Shown here piece after piece: positions 1-10,667 of a DNA stretch of 64,000 nt. Numbering within the stretch: position 1 is the stretch's first letter; the number at the start of each line of letters is the position of its first letter. A program made the translations under genes and the position numbers. Source of the stretch: Lindgomyces ingoldianus (taxonomy: Eukaryota; Ascomycota; Dothideomycetes; Pleosporales; Lindgomycetaceae); NCBI RefSeq assembly GCF_010093535.1, contig NW_022985165.1:1211582-1275581 (forward strand), read 5' to 3'. Below the pieces are notes generated by a model. The model was not told the origin of the DNA. It made no database searches and saw nothing but the letters and a program-made list of their open reading frames with translations.

Positions 1-3000
1 TTTATTTTTTTAATTACTAATAATGTGTTTAACTTTATACTTAATTTCTTTATCTTTTTATTTTTATGTAGATAAGGGAATTTCTTTAGGTGCTTTTTCT
101 AATTTAGAGACATAGAACTATAAGTATATCTTTATGTGTAGAGGAAGCTTAAGTTTGTAATTATCTTATTAAGTTTATAAAACTTTATATAGTTTTATTC
201 TCTTTTCTACTAGCTTTCTAAAAGGTCTAGGTATCTTAAGATTCTTAGTATTAAAATATACATAGTCTTCTAGGTAAATTCCTAGTCTAGGTTGTTATAA
301 TTTATTTACATATTTTTTTATTATTTTCTAGCTAGATCTAGCTTTAATTACTAACTTTTTATGTATGTTTTATAGATTTAATAACTAGTCTATTAATTTC
401 TAAAAGTTTGTAGGTTAGTTTTTTTATAGTATAAAGTATAAGTTATAACTAAAGTTAGCTTTATATAGTGTTTTCTTTATTATAGCTAATTTTACAGTGT
501 TAATAGCTAACTATGCTATTAGAAGCTATTCTGCCTAATTATCTTAGGTGTAGAAGACATACTTTCTTAGGTACTTTTCTACTTTAGTGTTTACTTTTTT
601 AGTCTAGCTATCTATCTACAGATAGTATACTATAGATAGCTTATAAGTTATGCTAAAGTGTTACATAGCTGCCTTCTAGAATCTGCTAGTAAATAGTTTA
701 TCTTAGTTAGAGATAATAATTCTAGAGCATTTATGTACTAATATAACATTTTATTTTAATTTATAAATAAATTTTTTAGCTGTTATTATTTTTTTTAAAG
801 GCTAAGTATATAGATATTTAGTAGTTTTATTAAAAGCAACTATAATTATATTACACATTCTTTTTGTTTCTAGTTTTTTAGATAAGGGAAGTTTTATAAT
901 AAAGTCTATAGTAATTATTATTTATAGTTGCTTTAGAGCTTTAATTAGTTATAAGTATCTATAGGCCTTATGCCTTTATAAGTTATTTTTATTGCAGGTA
1001 TTACATTCTCTAAGCACCTTAGTGCATAATTGCTTTACTTTTAGTATTTATTATAGTATAGCAACTCTTAATTTCTTCTAAAGGGTGCCTATTTCTAGGT
1101 GTCTAAATATTAGAGATTTATAGTATTTTTAAATTAGATTTTTTTATCTTTGCTTATTTACTATAAGCATGTAAAGTTCTTTTATAGATTAAGGCCTATT
1201 ATAAATTTATTCTTTATTAATTTCTTTAAAAAAAGTAAATTTCTTAGTTCTTTTCTTTTCTTTATTAAAGTAATCTAGTCTTTAGCTAAGGGTGTTAGCC
1301 TACTAGTTTTGTGCTCTTAGTATATGCTTAATAATGTAGTTAAATTAGGCAAGCTTTATTACCTACTTTATATGTATTAGTAAAAGTTTCTTTACTATTA
1401 AAAACATAACTAAGTTTACATAGTTAGTTATAATATAGAAGAGTTTTACTATCCTGTGTAATTCTGTAGCCTATACTCTTACAGCATTTAATATTGCTTT
1501 TAGTTCTTTATTAGGTATACTGTAGCCTACTTTAGGTCCTAAAAACTTAGCAGAGTAGTATGCTACTAGGTGCTACTTTCTGTCTTCCTGTTTTTAGTAA
1601 AACGCTGCTCTGCTAGCTTCTAAAGACACATCTATGTAGATCTTAGTATCTAGCTATAGGTTATACATCTTTAGTACTAGTTTAGCTATTACAGCTTGTT
1701 TTAGTGTTATAAATGCTTTATTTATTTATAAAGTCTAGACAAATTTTGCTATTACCTACTTTTTAGTAGTAGTATTTATTAAAAGTATAGTAATTTTTAA
1801 GTAGTTTTTAATTATTTATCTAATATATTTTAATAGTCTAAGGAATCTCTTAACTTTCTTAACTATTATAGGTTTTAGCTATTTAAGTACCTTTTATATT
1901 TTAGCTAAGTTAATCTTTATTTCCTTACTATTAATTATAAATCCTAAATATTTTATTTTAGTAATGTAGAATTTACATTTAGAGAGCTATAAGTAGAGTC
2001 TATACTTCTTTAGCTGCTCTAAGACCTTTTATACCTTCTATACATAGTCTTCTAGGCTTTCTTTTAAATAGATAAGGACATTATCTAGATATACTAGAGT
2101 AAAGACGTTAAGATATAGGTTAAGAGCTGTGTTAATAATTTACTAGAATATTACTAGAGCATTTATTAAGCTAAATAGCATTACTAGTAATTTATAAAGC
2201 CTCTATAGAGTTCTAAATACTATAAGCTACTTATCTTCTTTTTTTATTCTTATCTTGTTAAATCTGTCTTATATATTAAATTTTATAAAGTACTAGGTTC
2301 CTTTTAACTAGTTTATAATGTCTTATATAATTAGTAAGAGAAACTAGTCTTAGATTATGTTTTTGTTTAAAGTCTTATAATCCTAGTAAACATAGATTTT
2401 TTCTTTTTTTGTTTAATAAAAACTATAGCTAAAGCAACTAGGCTATAACTTTTCTAAATATAGCCTTAGGCTAGCATTTAGTTAATGTATTCTTGCAAGG
2501 CTTCTTTCTGTGCCTGTGTTAGAAGGCAAAGTCTGTAAGTTTTTAAGTTATAGTTTTCTACTAAGTTAATAGCGTAGTCTTAAGGCTAGTGTAGTAGCAA
2601 TTTTTCTAGGTCTTTTAGTGTTTTAAATATATCTTTAACGTACTTCATAGGCGAGTTGCTCACACACCTGAGTTGCTTACTTTTGCCAAGACCCCACCCT
2701 AACAAACTCTATTATAGCCCATAACAACCTGCTCTAGCACTATATAGTATAGTACAGCCTAGAATATTACTTAGATACTACTTTTACTTCTTGCTTACAT
2801 GTTTGCGCGTTATGCCTAGTCTAATTACACTATCTGCAGCACCTTTAGAATAGCTTACCTACGTTAGCTTGCACCTGCTTTTTTGCCTTCTTCCTGTCAC
2901 TGCGCGCTCTAAACTCCTTTAAAGCTGTTAAGTGTAGGCTTTTTTAAATTATTAAGGTCTTTTCTACTTTAATCTGCTTTCTTTTATGCAATTTATGTTA

Positions 3001-6000
3001 TATAGTAGCCTTATTAGCTACTTAAAGCTTAGTAATTTTTTATTATGCTAATACTAGCTTATGCATAATTATTGCTACCCTTTTTAAAACCTTTTTAAAC
3101 GCCTTAACTATAGAAGTTAGTAAACTATTTATATACTTCTAAATTTTTATCTTTATAAGCATTAATTATAACTTAAGTTTTAAAGTATTACTTAAGGTTT
3201 ATAACTACTAGAGCTTGTTATATATAAGTAGTAGTAGTAATAAAGTGCGTAACTTTATATTAAAGCTTATTATAACTTATTATAAGTTAAAAAGAACTAA
3301 TTTAGCACTTTAGAACTTTTTTTAAATATTACTAAAAGTAATTATAGCATTATAGGCTGCTTTAAAGCATAGTAGAAACTTTATTTTTATAATATAAGTA
3401 ATCTAGTTGTGTATAAAATTTTTAGCTTAGCACTTATATGCCTTCTTTAAAAAAGTAAAATAACTTATAATAAGTAGCTATAAAAAGTGCAATAAGTAAA
3501 AAATTATATAAATAGTAATAATTTTATTATCTTTATAGTATTACTAAAAATAAAGTAAGTTATAGCTTTTATAGCTGTTAATAACTAGTAGACAGTAGCT
3601 GCTAATAGTACACTTCTTTATATGCGTGTTAAAGTGCTTTAACTAGTCTAAACTAAGCTAATTAGTAGTCTAGCTGTGCTTAAAAATTATAATAACTTAA
3701 TTCTAAAGTAGATTTTTTTTTATACTAGTTTAAAAAGTAGTTACTACCCTAGAAGATAATAAAAAGTAGAATAGCTTACCTTTTAGCATTAATACCCTAG
3801 ATAGCTGTTGTCTACTTCTAGTTACCTAGCTAAACTACTTTTAGCTGTTTTTATCTCTTTAAACTTGTAACAACTGCTCTAGTAGATATCTAGCCTATTA
3901 TAAACCTTGTTTTATTAAAGTTATACATGTTATTATTTTAAATGCTATACTTAGCTTTAATATTCTTTATAAGGTTAAACTAGCCTTAAATTACTATAAA
4001 ATTTTTATAAAAAGCTTTTTTATAGTTATACTTACACTTAAACTTTACTTTAAGCTTTAAGTAACACTTAATAAACATATTAAGCTAGTTTATACTAATA
4101 TAGCTTATATTATGCTTAGTGTGTAAAGAATTAGCTATATTAGCTATAGCTGCTAGCTAGGGGGGAAATCCTTGCACATCTAGCTTAAGTATGTGCTAAA
4201 TAATTACTTACTTCTTATTATTATCTAGCTTTTATAAGTTAGCTATATAATTAGCTTAGAAAGGTTATCTAGCGCGTTAGTTACTTATTATTTTTTAAAA
4301 GACTCTATAAATAGCTGCAGCGTGTTAGTTAAAAAGTGTTATGTTTTATTTAAAAGCCTAAAGTGTAAGCTGCATCTAACATTCTTTTAACATATTTAAG
4401 TAGTGTTATTAGGAATGCATTAGTGTAAAAAGAGTAGTGTAGTAGGGTCTTAGCAAAAGTAAGCAACTTAGGTGTGTAAGCAACTTGCCTATAAAGTACG
4501 TTATAATCTTTATATTTAGTAGGAATGCTACTTTTTTCTTAAATCCTAAAGATTCTAATCTAATCTACATTCTTATTAGCTTTAATTTTCTTATAATAGA
4601 CTTTTTTAAGCTCTTCTTTTATTATTCTTATTACCTAAGCTTTTAGCTTTTAGTAGGGGAACTTTTAGAGTTTTCTTTTCTTAGGGTAGTAACTGCTACT
4701 TTATTTTACTTATTTATAAACTAAGCATTAGTTATTATAACATGCTAACTAGGTTATACACGCATAGTCTTTAAAGTTTTTTATTATTATTATTTTTTAG
4801 TTAATTGCAGGGTTATGTGTTCTAAGCTAGTTATAGCCTAAAATTATGTTGTATTTACCTTTTAGTAAGAGTATGTTTATAGACCTCTAGTCTTTTATAT
4901 TTAGAGTTTTAAAGTTTTTTTTATACATTTCTAGGTTAATCTATTCTTTACTATACTTAATTAAGGATGCGTTAGTAAGGGTTACTCTAAATAAGTTTTT
5001 TTTTATGTAGAAAAAAATGCCTTATTTATTTATCTAATTCTTGTCTATTGCTATAAAAGTGCATCTGCTGTCTATAAGAGCTAGTCCTAACTATCTCTTA
5101 TATATAAAGGTAGTTATTAGACTATATCCTGTCCCTTATCCTATTGCAACTAGGGCTAATATGTTATAAAAAACTTTTTTATCTAAAAAGAAGTAAAAGT
5201 TAATGTTTTATAAGTTGTTATTAAACTTATTTTTTTTTTATAAATTTAGTGTTTTTAGTTATAGCAGTTAGCTTCTTTACACTTATAATTTTTAACTAGG
5301 TAATGTAACATTAGATAGTCTTCCTTTTTTACTACCTTCTACTAAAAGTAGTAGAACTTATAGTTATTTTATTCCTTACACTTTACCTATTCTTCTTATT
5401 TATAGGGAGGGGTAGTTTAATAGGTATAACAGTTTATAGTTTTACAGGCTAAGGCTGTTTCTTACTATAGGCATCTGTTATAGTTCTTTTCTTATATAAG
5501 CTACTATCCTGCTTAATGTTTATTATCTTAGTGCTTAACATAGTAGCGTCATGTGCACTAGTACTAGGGGTATAGACAGTTGTTAGGTCTATGTAGAGTA
5601 TTAAGAGGGCTTTTTTAAGTCTACTAGAGGTATTCTTATGTTTATACTATCTATATAAGATGCAGTTTCTATTAGTAATTATTAGTACTATAAGTTTTAT
5701 TTCTGTAGAGTACACATTAACTATAGCTTTACTGCATTACTAAAGCCTTCCTACTAATTATAAGGCTTAGGAGTAGAGTCTTAGGTTTTCTAGGTACTAG
5801 CTCTAGTACTTTAAACCTAGCAGGTCTGCGTAGTTCTTCTAGTTTCTAGTCTTAGATCTTAACAAAGAATTACTATTATTTTTTATTATTTATAATGTTA
5901 TATTTAACTTTAGCTATCTACTATATAATGTTAAATGTTAGGTAGTTATTGCTAATATTTATCTAGTAAAGCATAACTATATAATAGCTTAAGTAGTTAT

Positions 6001-6110
6001 GTTATAGACTACACTTCTAGCATTTATATTCTTAGAATTATCTAAAGAGTTCTTTTACTAAAGTACTAGAAGTCTAGTCTTAAAGAGGGAACTATTCTTT
6101 TTTTTTTTAA
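1..6110 (-). mobile_element. G1: Ty3/gypsy retrotransposon relic, RIP-mutated, cut by the left window edge
   Basis: Read on the minus strand, the order is gag zinc knuckle (near 5,990), protease/early pol (4,504-5,830), reverse transcriptase (about 1,860-2,500, with a YLDN-V-LIY box at 2,076-2,093 in place of YLDDVLIY), RNase H (about 1,290-1,700) and integrase with a His/Cys-type finger near 990-1,060. The same reading appears in G2 on the other strand, so both belong to one family. Glutamine and tryptophan codons are replaced by TAA/TAG throughout and the active-site Asp reads as Asn, as RIP predicts. The element is interrupted at 2,638-4,501 by A1. Homology to G2 stops near 6,110 (equivalent to G2 position ~26,045), so the front of gag and the upstream LTR are missing; the other end lies outside the window. 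Coordinates of the right edge are approximate. Confidence 0.85.
2638..4501 (-). mobile_element. A1: pogo/Fot1-like DNA transposon, degenerate
   Basis: A 1,864 bp unit inserted in G1. Its ends are inverted repeats beginning ACGTACTTCATAGGCGAG on the left and the complement of AAGTACGT on the right, each flanked by the dinucleotide TA, the target duplication of Tc1/mariner-superfamily elements. The minus strand gives a broken transposase of the Fot1/pogo type (Tc5-like DNA-binding part, then a DDE domain), with Gln and Trp codons turned to stops. Length fits the family (about 1.8-1.9 kb). It is nearly collinear with A2, which is 1,866 bp once its inserted LTR is removed. Confidence 0.88.
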
Positions 6111-6980
6111 ACATTTAAAATACTACAACAGTTTATAAATAATCTGTAAAAGCAAAGCCTGCTTAGAGCAATAGTTAGTACATTAAGGTAGGTTATTTAG
6201 GTTAAATAATAGTTGTAGCATAATGTATATATAAGGACAGAGCTCTGTACCACTACGCTAATACAACTAAAAAGGTGTGAATAATTAACTAACAGTTAAT
6301 TATTGTGTACAGAATAGTATATATACCTGTTGCACGTAAGTGCTATTCTAGCCTTACAGTATAACAAGGTTAGCACAGTTAACTACGTGGCCTTCTCTCG
6401 CTTATAGAGGTTTAGGCTAGGCTAGAGACAACCGCTAGTGCTAGTGCTTACCCTAGCATTACCTATATATATATATTATACTATGCAAGAATACTTAGCT
6501 TAAGTATTCTTGTGCGTACCTTTTAGTACAGTAGGAAAAGTTGTATAGTATTAGCTTAGCAGGCGGGGCACCTACCTTATTACAACAATAGTCTTCCTCT
6601 TCTTTGCACCTTGCGTTCTCTAGCGTTGCACCTGTTCCTTTTACTGCCTAATACCGCCACGCTACGCCTAATACTGCTACCTAATATCTTTAATTTAATT
6701 GTTTTAGTATTAAAGCCCTAGTTGTAGAGCTGCAGCTTGCATAGTTTGTTGCCTCTGCAGGAATTTCTTAGAGTGCTAGGGAGCTCTAGCGCTGCTTCTG
6801 CCTCTGCCTCTGCCTCTGCCTCTCTATTAAGGCAAGCATTAATATAGTACATGTAATACCTTAACAAGCTGTTTTACTTACATAACTACTAGTTTAGCTT
6901 CTTTAACTGCTGTTTAAATATAATAGGCTAATGCCTAGAGGTGTTAGTAAGAGATTACCTAGCAGTGTTAGGAAATGTAT
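6111..6980. other. Unassigned stretch with two perfect hairpins and a CTGCCT microsatellite
   Basis: No coding frame or known repeat is recognised here. Base composition is less extreme than in the flanking relics. It holds two perfect inverted repeats with 3-nt loops: an 11-bp stem at 6,280-6,304 and a 12-bp stem at 6,486-6,512. A short (CTGCCT)n run lies near 6,797-6,824. It could be part of an LTR or leader of an unidentified element; no TG...CA pair with matching 5-bp duplications was found. Confidence 0.4.
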
Positions 6981-7130
6981 AAGGTAAATTACAGTAAATT
7001 GTAGCAAACTACAGCAAATTGCAGCAAACTATAGCAAATTGTAGTAAACTACAGCAAATTGCAGCAAACTATAGCAAATTGCAGCAAACTACAGCAAACT
7101 ACAGCAAATTGCAGCAAACTACAGTAGATT
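6981..7130 (+). repeat. Decamer minisatellite, 15 units
   Basis: Fifteen head-to-tail 10-bp units with consensus RYAGCAAAYT, the first unit degenerate. The complement of one form, TGCTGCAATT, is the same unit that forms the array inside solo LTRs S1 and S2, but here it is on the opposite strand and without recognisable S LTR sequence on either side. The 74-residue open frame reading through it is a by-product of a period not divisible by three with no stop, not a gene. Confidence 0.85.
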
Positions 7131-7236
7131 ACAGCAGCAGGCAACAATCTCTAGTAGATATTAGTTGTGTTGTAAGTAGCTCTACGTATAGAGAGGGTTC
7201 TAGGGGGGTAATGCCTCTAGAAAAAAAGCCTTACAA

Positions 7237-7549
7237 AGGGTAGCAGTAATTGCACATAAGCTAGTGTTAGCATAATAAGAAATTATTAAGCTTTAGGCAG
7301 CTAATAAGGCAGCTACATTTAGAAAGGCCTGCGCTTAACAGCTTAAAATAAGTTTAGAGCGCGCAGTAATAGAAAAAAGGCAAAGAAGCAGGTGTAAGCT
7401 AAAGTAGATAAGCAATTCTAAAGGCGCTGCGGACAGTGTAATTAGACTAGGCATAACGCGCAAACGTGTAAGCAAGAAGTAGAAGTAGTATCTAAATAAT
7501 ATTCTAGGCTGTACTATACTCTATAGTGCTAGAGTGGGTTGTTATAGGC
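7237..7549 (+). mobile_element. A3: fragment of a pogo-like A element
   Basis: This stretch is the reverse complement of the left-hand part of A1 (about 2,716-3,085), carrying the transposase tail in plus orientation. It lacks about 50 bp relative to A1 and stops before the terminal inverted repeat, where solo LTR S1 begins. It is less RIP-mutated than A1 or A2 in places. Boundaries are approximate. Confidence 0.7.
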
Positions 7550-7550
7550 C

Positions 7551-7895
7551 TGTCAGATTGAAGCACTGTTTCTAGGCTTCCTGAGATGAATGATGGGTTT
7601 AGATATGATGTATGGGATGATGATTGATTGTAACTATTGATTATTTGATCCTTTTTCTGCTCTGCTTGTGTTCCTTGGCTTTTGTTTTTTCCGGTCCGAG
7701 TCTCTCGCGCACTAGCCCTATGCGCGACCAGCTTGCAACATGCTGCAATTTGCTGCAACATGCTGCAAAATGTTGCAAAATGCTGCAACTTGCTGCAATT
7801 TGCAGCAACATACTGTTCGAGCTTATTGCTTGTACTATGTAGCAGCTTTCGTCCAGCGTTCCTCCTGTCTTGACAGTAGGTGCGCATATCTAACA
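7551..7895 (+). mobile_element. S1: solo LTR of family S (345 bp)
   Basis: Begins TGTCAGATTGAAGCACTG and ends CATATCTAACA, matching S2 (30,638-31,077) along its length apart from fewer copies of an internal decamer array (near 7,735-7,810). The flanks differ (AGGCC on the left, AGTAT on the right), so there is no target duplication. The left flank is an A element and the right flank is copia K', which fits recombination between two different S insertions. Several overlapping open frames arise only because this copy has escaped heavy RIP. Confidence 0.8.
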
Positions 7896-9872
7896 AGTAT
7901 ACTGTATAGTATTAGTTATTAAGGATAAACTACTTAGCATACTCCTTAGGTTTAATGCTGTAGATGTCCTCTCCTGTTGCACAGTGTAAGTAGGCAGCAG
8001 AGGTAAAGTAGTTAATAGCTTTCTTAGCATTCTTACTCTTTTATTTTATTTCCTCTATATTATGCAAATTATTTTTTTAGGGTAACCTTTAAAGTCTTAG
8101 ATATATAAGGTAATAGCTTTATATAATAAGGTCTTATTATAAAAATCATTATATAAGGCAATGTACTAGTTCTTTACTTATGTATAGTTATTATAAAGGT
8201 AGTTTAATAACTAACATTTTTTCTTATAGCAGATAAAGCACTTCTTTATCTGCGTATAGTTATCTCTAGATTATGGCCTAAACCTAGATAAAGATTTTCT
8301 ACATTATCCTCTTCTGCGCAGAGGGAAGCTTCCCTCTTGTTGTGCAGAGTTGTATTAGCAGTCTATGTAGTATGCATTAGGCAGTTCTTAGAGGTATTAG
8401 TTTACTCTTTAGTCTATAGTAACCTAGAGTAATGCTTATAAGTTACTAAATAAGGCTTTGCATAAGAGCTTAATAGTAAACATAGTATGTTTTAGTTCTA
8501 GTTATCCTTAACAGGCTTGTATAACAGCAGTGTGCAGTAAAACATTCTTTTAAAATTCTGTTTTTAGTGCTCTTTATATAAGTGTAAGCTTATTAATTAT
8601 TGTTTTAAGAACTTTATGTAAACTCTTATTAGAGTTCTCTTGTTAGCATTATGCAAAGGTTATTGTTGTCTAGTCTGTCTAGTAAAATGCTTCTAGTTAT
8701 GTCTAGGGCCTATGTTGTGTATATAGTACATATTTGTACAACTTTCTAGGATATCTAAGAAGATGTCTGTGTACTAAGTTTTCTAGATATTTAGCTATTA
8801 ACATAGATTAATAAAGATCCTTATTTTATTTATAAAGATGTTATATAGTTAACTTATATAGTTATTATCCTTCTTCTATGCCTGTTAGAATTATATAATT
8901 TTGTCTACTAAGAGTTTTTCTTTAGTAGTTTCCCTTTAGAGTAGAGGTTTATACAAGTTGCAATGTATTATAGATTGTATAGGTAGTATTAGTAGTGCAT
9001 ACACTACTGCAGGCGGTAGTGTGTACAATTAAGGGTGTGGGGCAGGCGTTAGGTAGGGTGGCATGTATTGTTTATACAGTAATTAGTGTAGTGCTAGCTA
9101 AGCTGTAGAAGCAGGTAATGCTAGTACATTTAGTGTTATTAGCAGCATTATGTTTAGTCCGCTTTTATGTAGAGTCTTATATAGTAATAAAGGTTACATA
9201 TAAAGCCTTTTTAGTGTAATTACCTTTTTTTATGCTATATTATACAGCTTTTAAGCTTAGGTACTTTTATTACCTAGCTATAGTGTAATTTTTTTTATCT
9301 TTTAGCACTTATATAAGCTCTTTTTTAAATGTGCAGCTAAGTGCTAAAAAGTTTTATAGTGTTTATTTTTTAAAATCTTTTATATATAAACTTAAAAAAG
9401 TAGCGCTCTTCTAAGTTATTATATATAGATTAGTAATTATATAACTTATATATAATTAAGTTTATAGGCTTATTAAAGCTTTTAACATATTAATCTTATT
9501 ATTCTAGTACTCTAGGCTAGTCTTATTCTATAGTGTTACCTCTAATATCTCTATATTCTTTATAAGTTATTTATATAATAAGAATTATTTCTTATTTTTA
9601 TTATTATTACATAAAGTTGTTAGTTGCTAGTAAAATTTTATTATAGTAGTATAGTTAATTACTTTTCTAGTAAATTGCATAGGTACTAGTGTTGTCTAGC
9701 TACTAGGTTGTGCAGCTTTAATAGCTTTAGTGTGCGTCTTACACTATCTTCTTCTTACTTTATATAGTAGCAGAGCTTGCTATACAATGTAAAGAATTTA
9801 TCTGCTATTCTAAAAAATAAGTAACTAAATAAAGTACTTTATAAAGTGTAAGTGCTTTATTATTACTCTTTC
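7896..9872 (-). mobile_element. K' (left part): Ty1/copia relic, gag/early pol region
   Basis: This segment is the reverse complement of the 5' half of K (about 10,260-12,540), with many substitutions and one copy of a 116-bp unit that K has three times. Its continuation, with its LTR, is at 18,557-18,939, because K inserted into it at CTTTC. The 3' half of K' is missing and the segment ends abruptly at S1. The minus strand carries the degenerate gag/protease region, full of TAA/TAG. Confidence 0.75.
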
Positions 9873-10152
9873 TGTCTGTACACAGCAACAGCGTCGCGGC
9901 CTGGATACGAGCGATCACGCACGAGCAGGATCACGTATCTATGTCACATGATGCTGGTGCGCGAACCTCTGTGCGCAAACATCTAGATATCCCCCTTTTT
10001 CTCTATACAGAGGAAAGATAAGAGTAATAGAACTAGAAATATATTGCCCTTACCTTACCTACCTTATACACTGTGCACACTATACACTACTCTTACTCTT
10101 ACTACTTAAGTGCTTATACTATAAGCAGCTAGCTATTAGAGCCTATTTAACA
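9873..10152 (+). repeat. 5' LTR of copia K
   Basis: 280 bp, TG...CA ends, same length as the partner at 18,277-18,556. Its first ~120 bp keep CpG- and CpA-rich sequence that is mutated in the partner, so RIP acted unevenly on the two copies. Confidence 0.88.
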
Positions 10153-10319
10153 CTAATTAGTAGTTAATTTAATTAACTATAAATTAGTAAAAGTAATAAT
10201 AAAGTACTTACACTTTATAAAGTACTTTATTTTATTACTTATTTTTTAAAAAAAGTAATAGTAGAGTACTTATACTTTATAAAGTACTTTGTTTAGTTAC
10301 TTATCCCTTAGAATAGTAG

Positions 10320-10667
10320 ATTAATCCTTTATATTATATAGTAAGCTCTGCTACTGTATAAAGTAAAGAGGAGATAGTGTAAGATGTACACTAAAGCTAC
10401 TAAAGCTGCACAACCTAGTAGCTAGATAATAGCACATTAATCTTTTACATTATACAGCAAGCTCTGCTACTGTACAAAGTAAAGAGGAGATAGTGTAAGG
10501 CGCACACTAAAGCCACTAAAGCTGCATAACCTAGCAGCTAGACAATAGCACATTAATCCTTTGCATTGTACAGCAAGCTCTGCTACTGTACAAAGTAAAG
10601 AGGAGATAGTGTAAGGCGCACACTAAAGCTATTAAAGCTGCACAACCTAGCAGCTAGATAACAGCAG
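10320..10667 (+). repeat. Three 116-bp direct repeats in the 5' region of copia K
   Basis: Units start at 10,320, 10,436 and 10,552 with ATTAATC-type sequence, and each contains GCTCTGCTACTGTA and GAGGAGATAGTGTAAG. The opposite-facing relative K' has a single unit (near 9,690-9,800), so the triplication is specific to this copy or was lost from K'. Confidence 0.85.

Noticed and set aside
7504..7896. Open frames of 60-130 codons on both strands (Met-Leu-Gln and Cys-Cys-Lys repeats)
   Set aside because: They fall within solo LTR S1 and translate the decamer array; a 10-bp period opens all frames. Not genes.
10320..10667. Possible CRISPR-like array
   Set aside because: The three 116-bp units are direct tandem copies without spacers, in a eukaryotic copia element.
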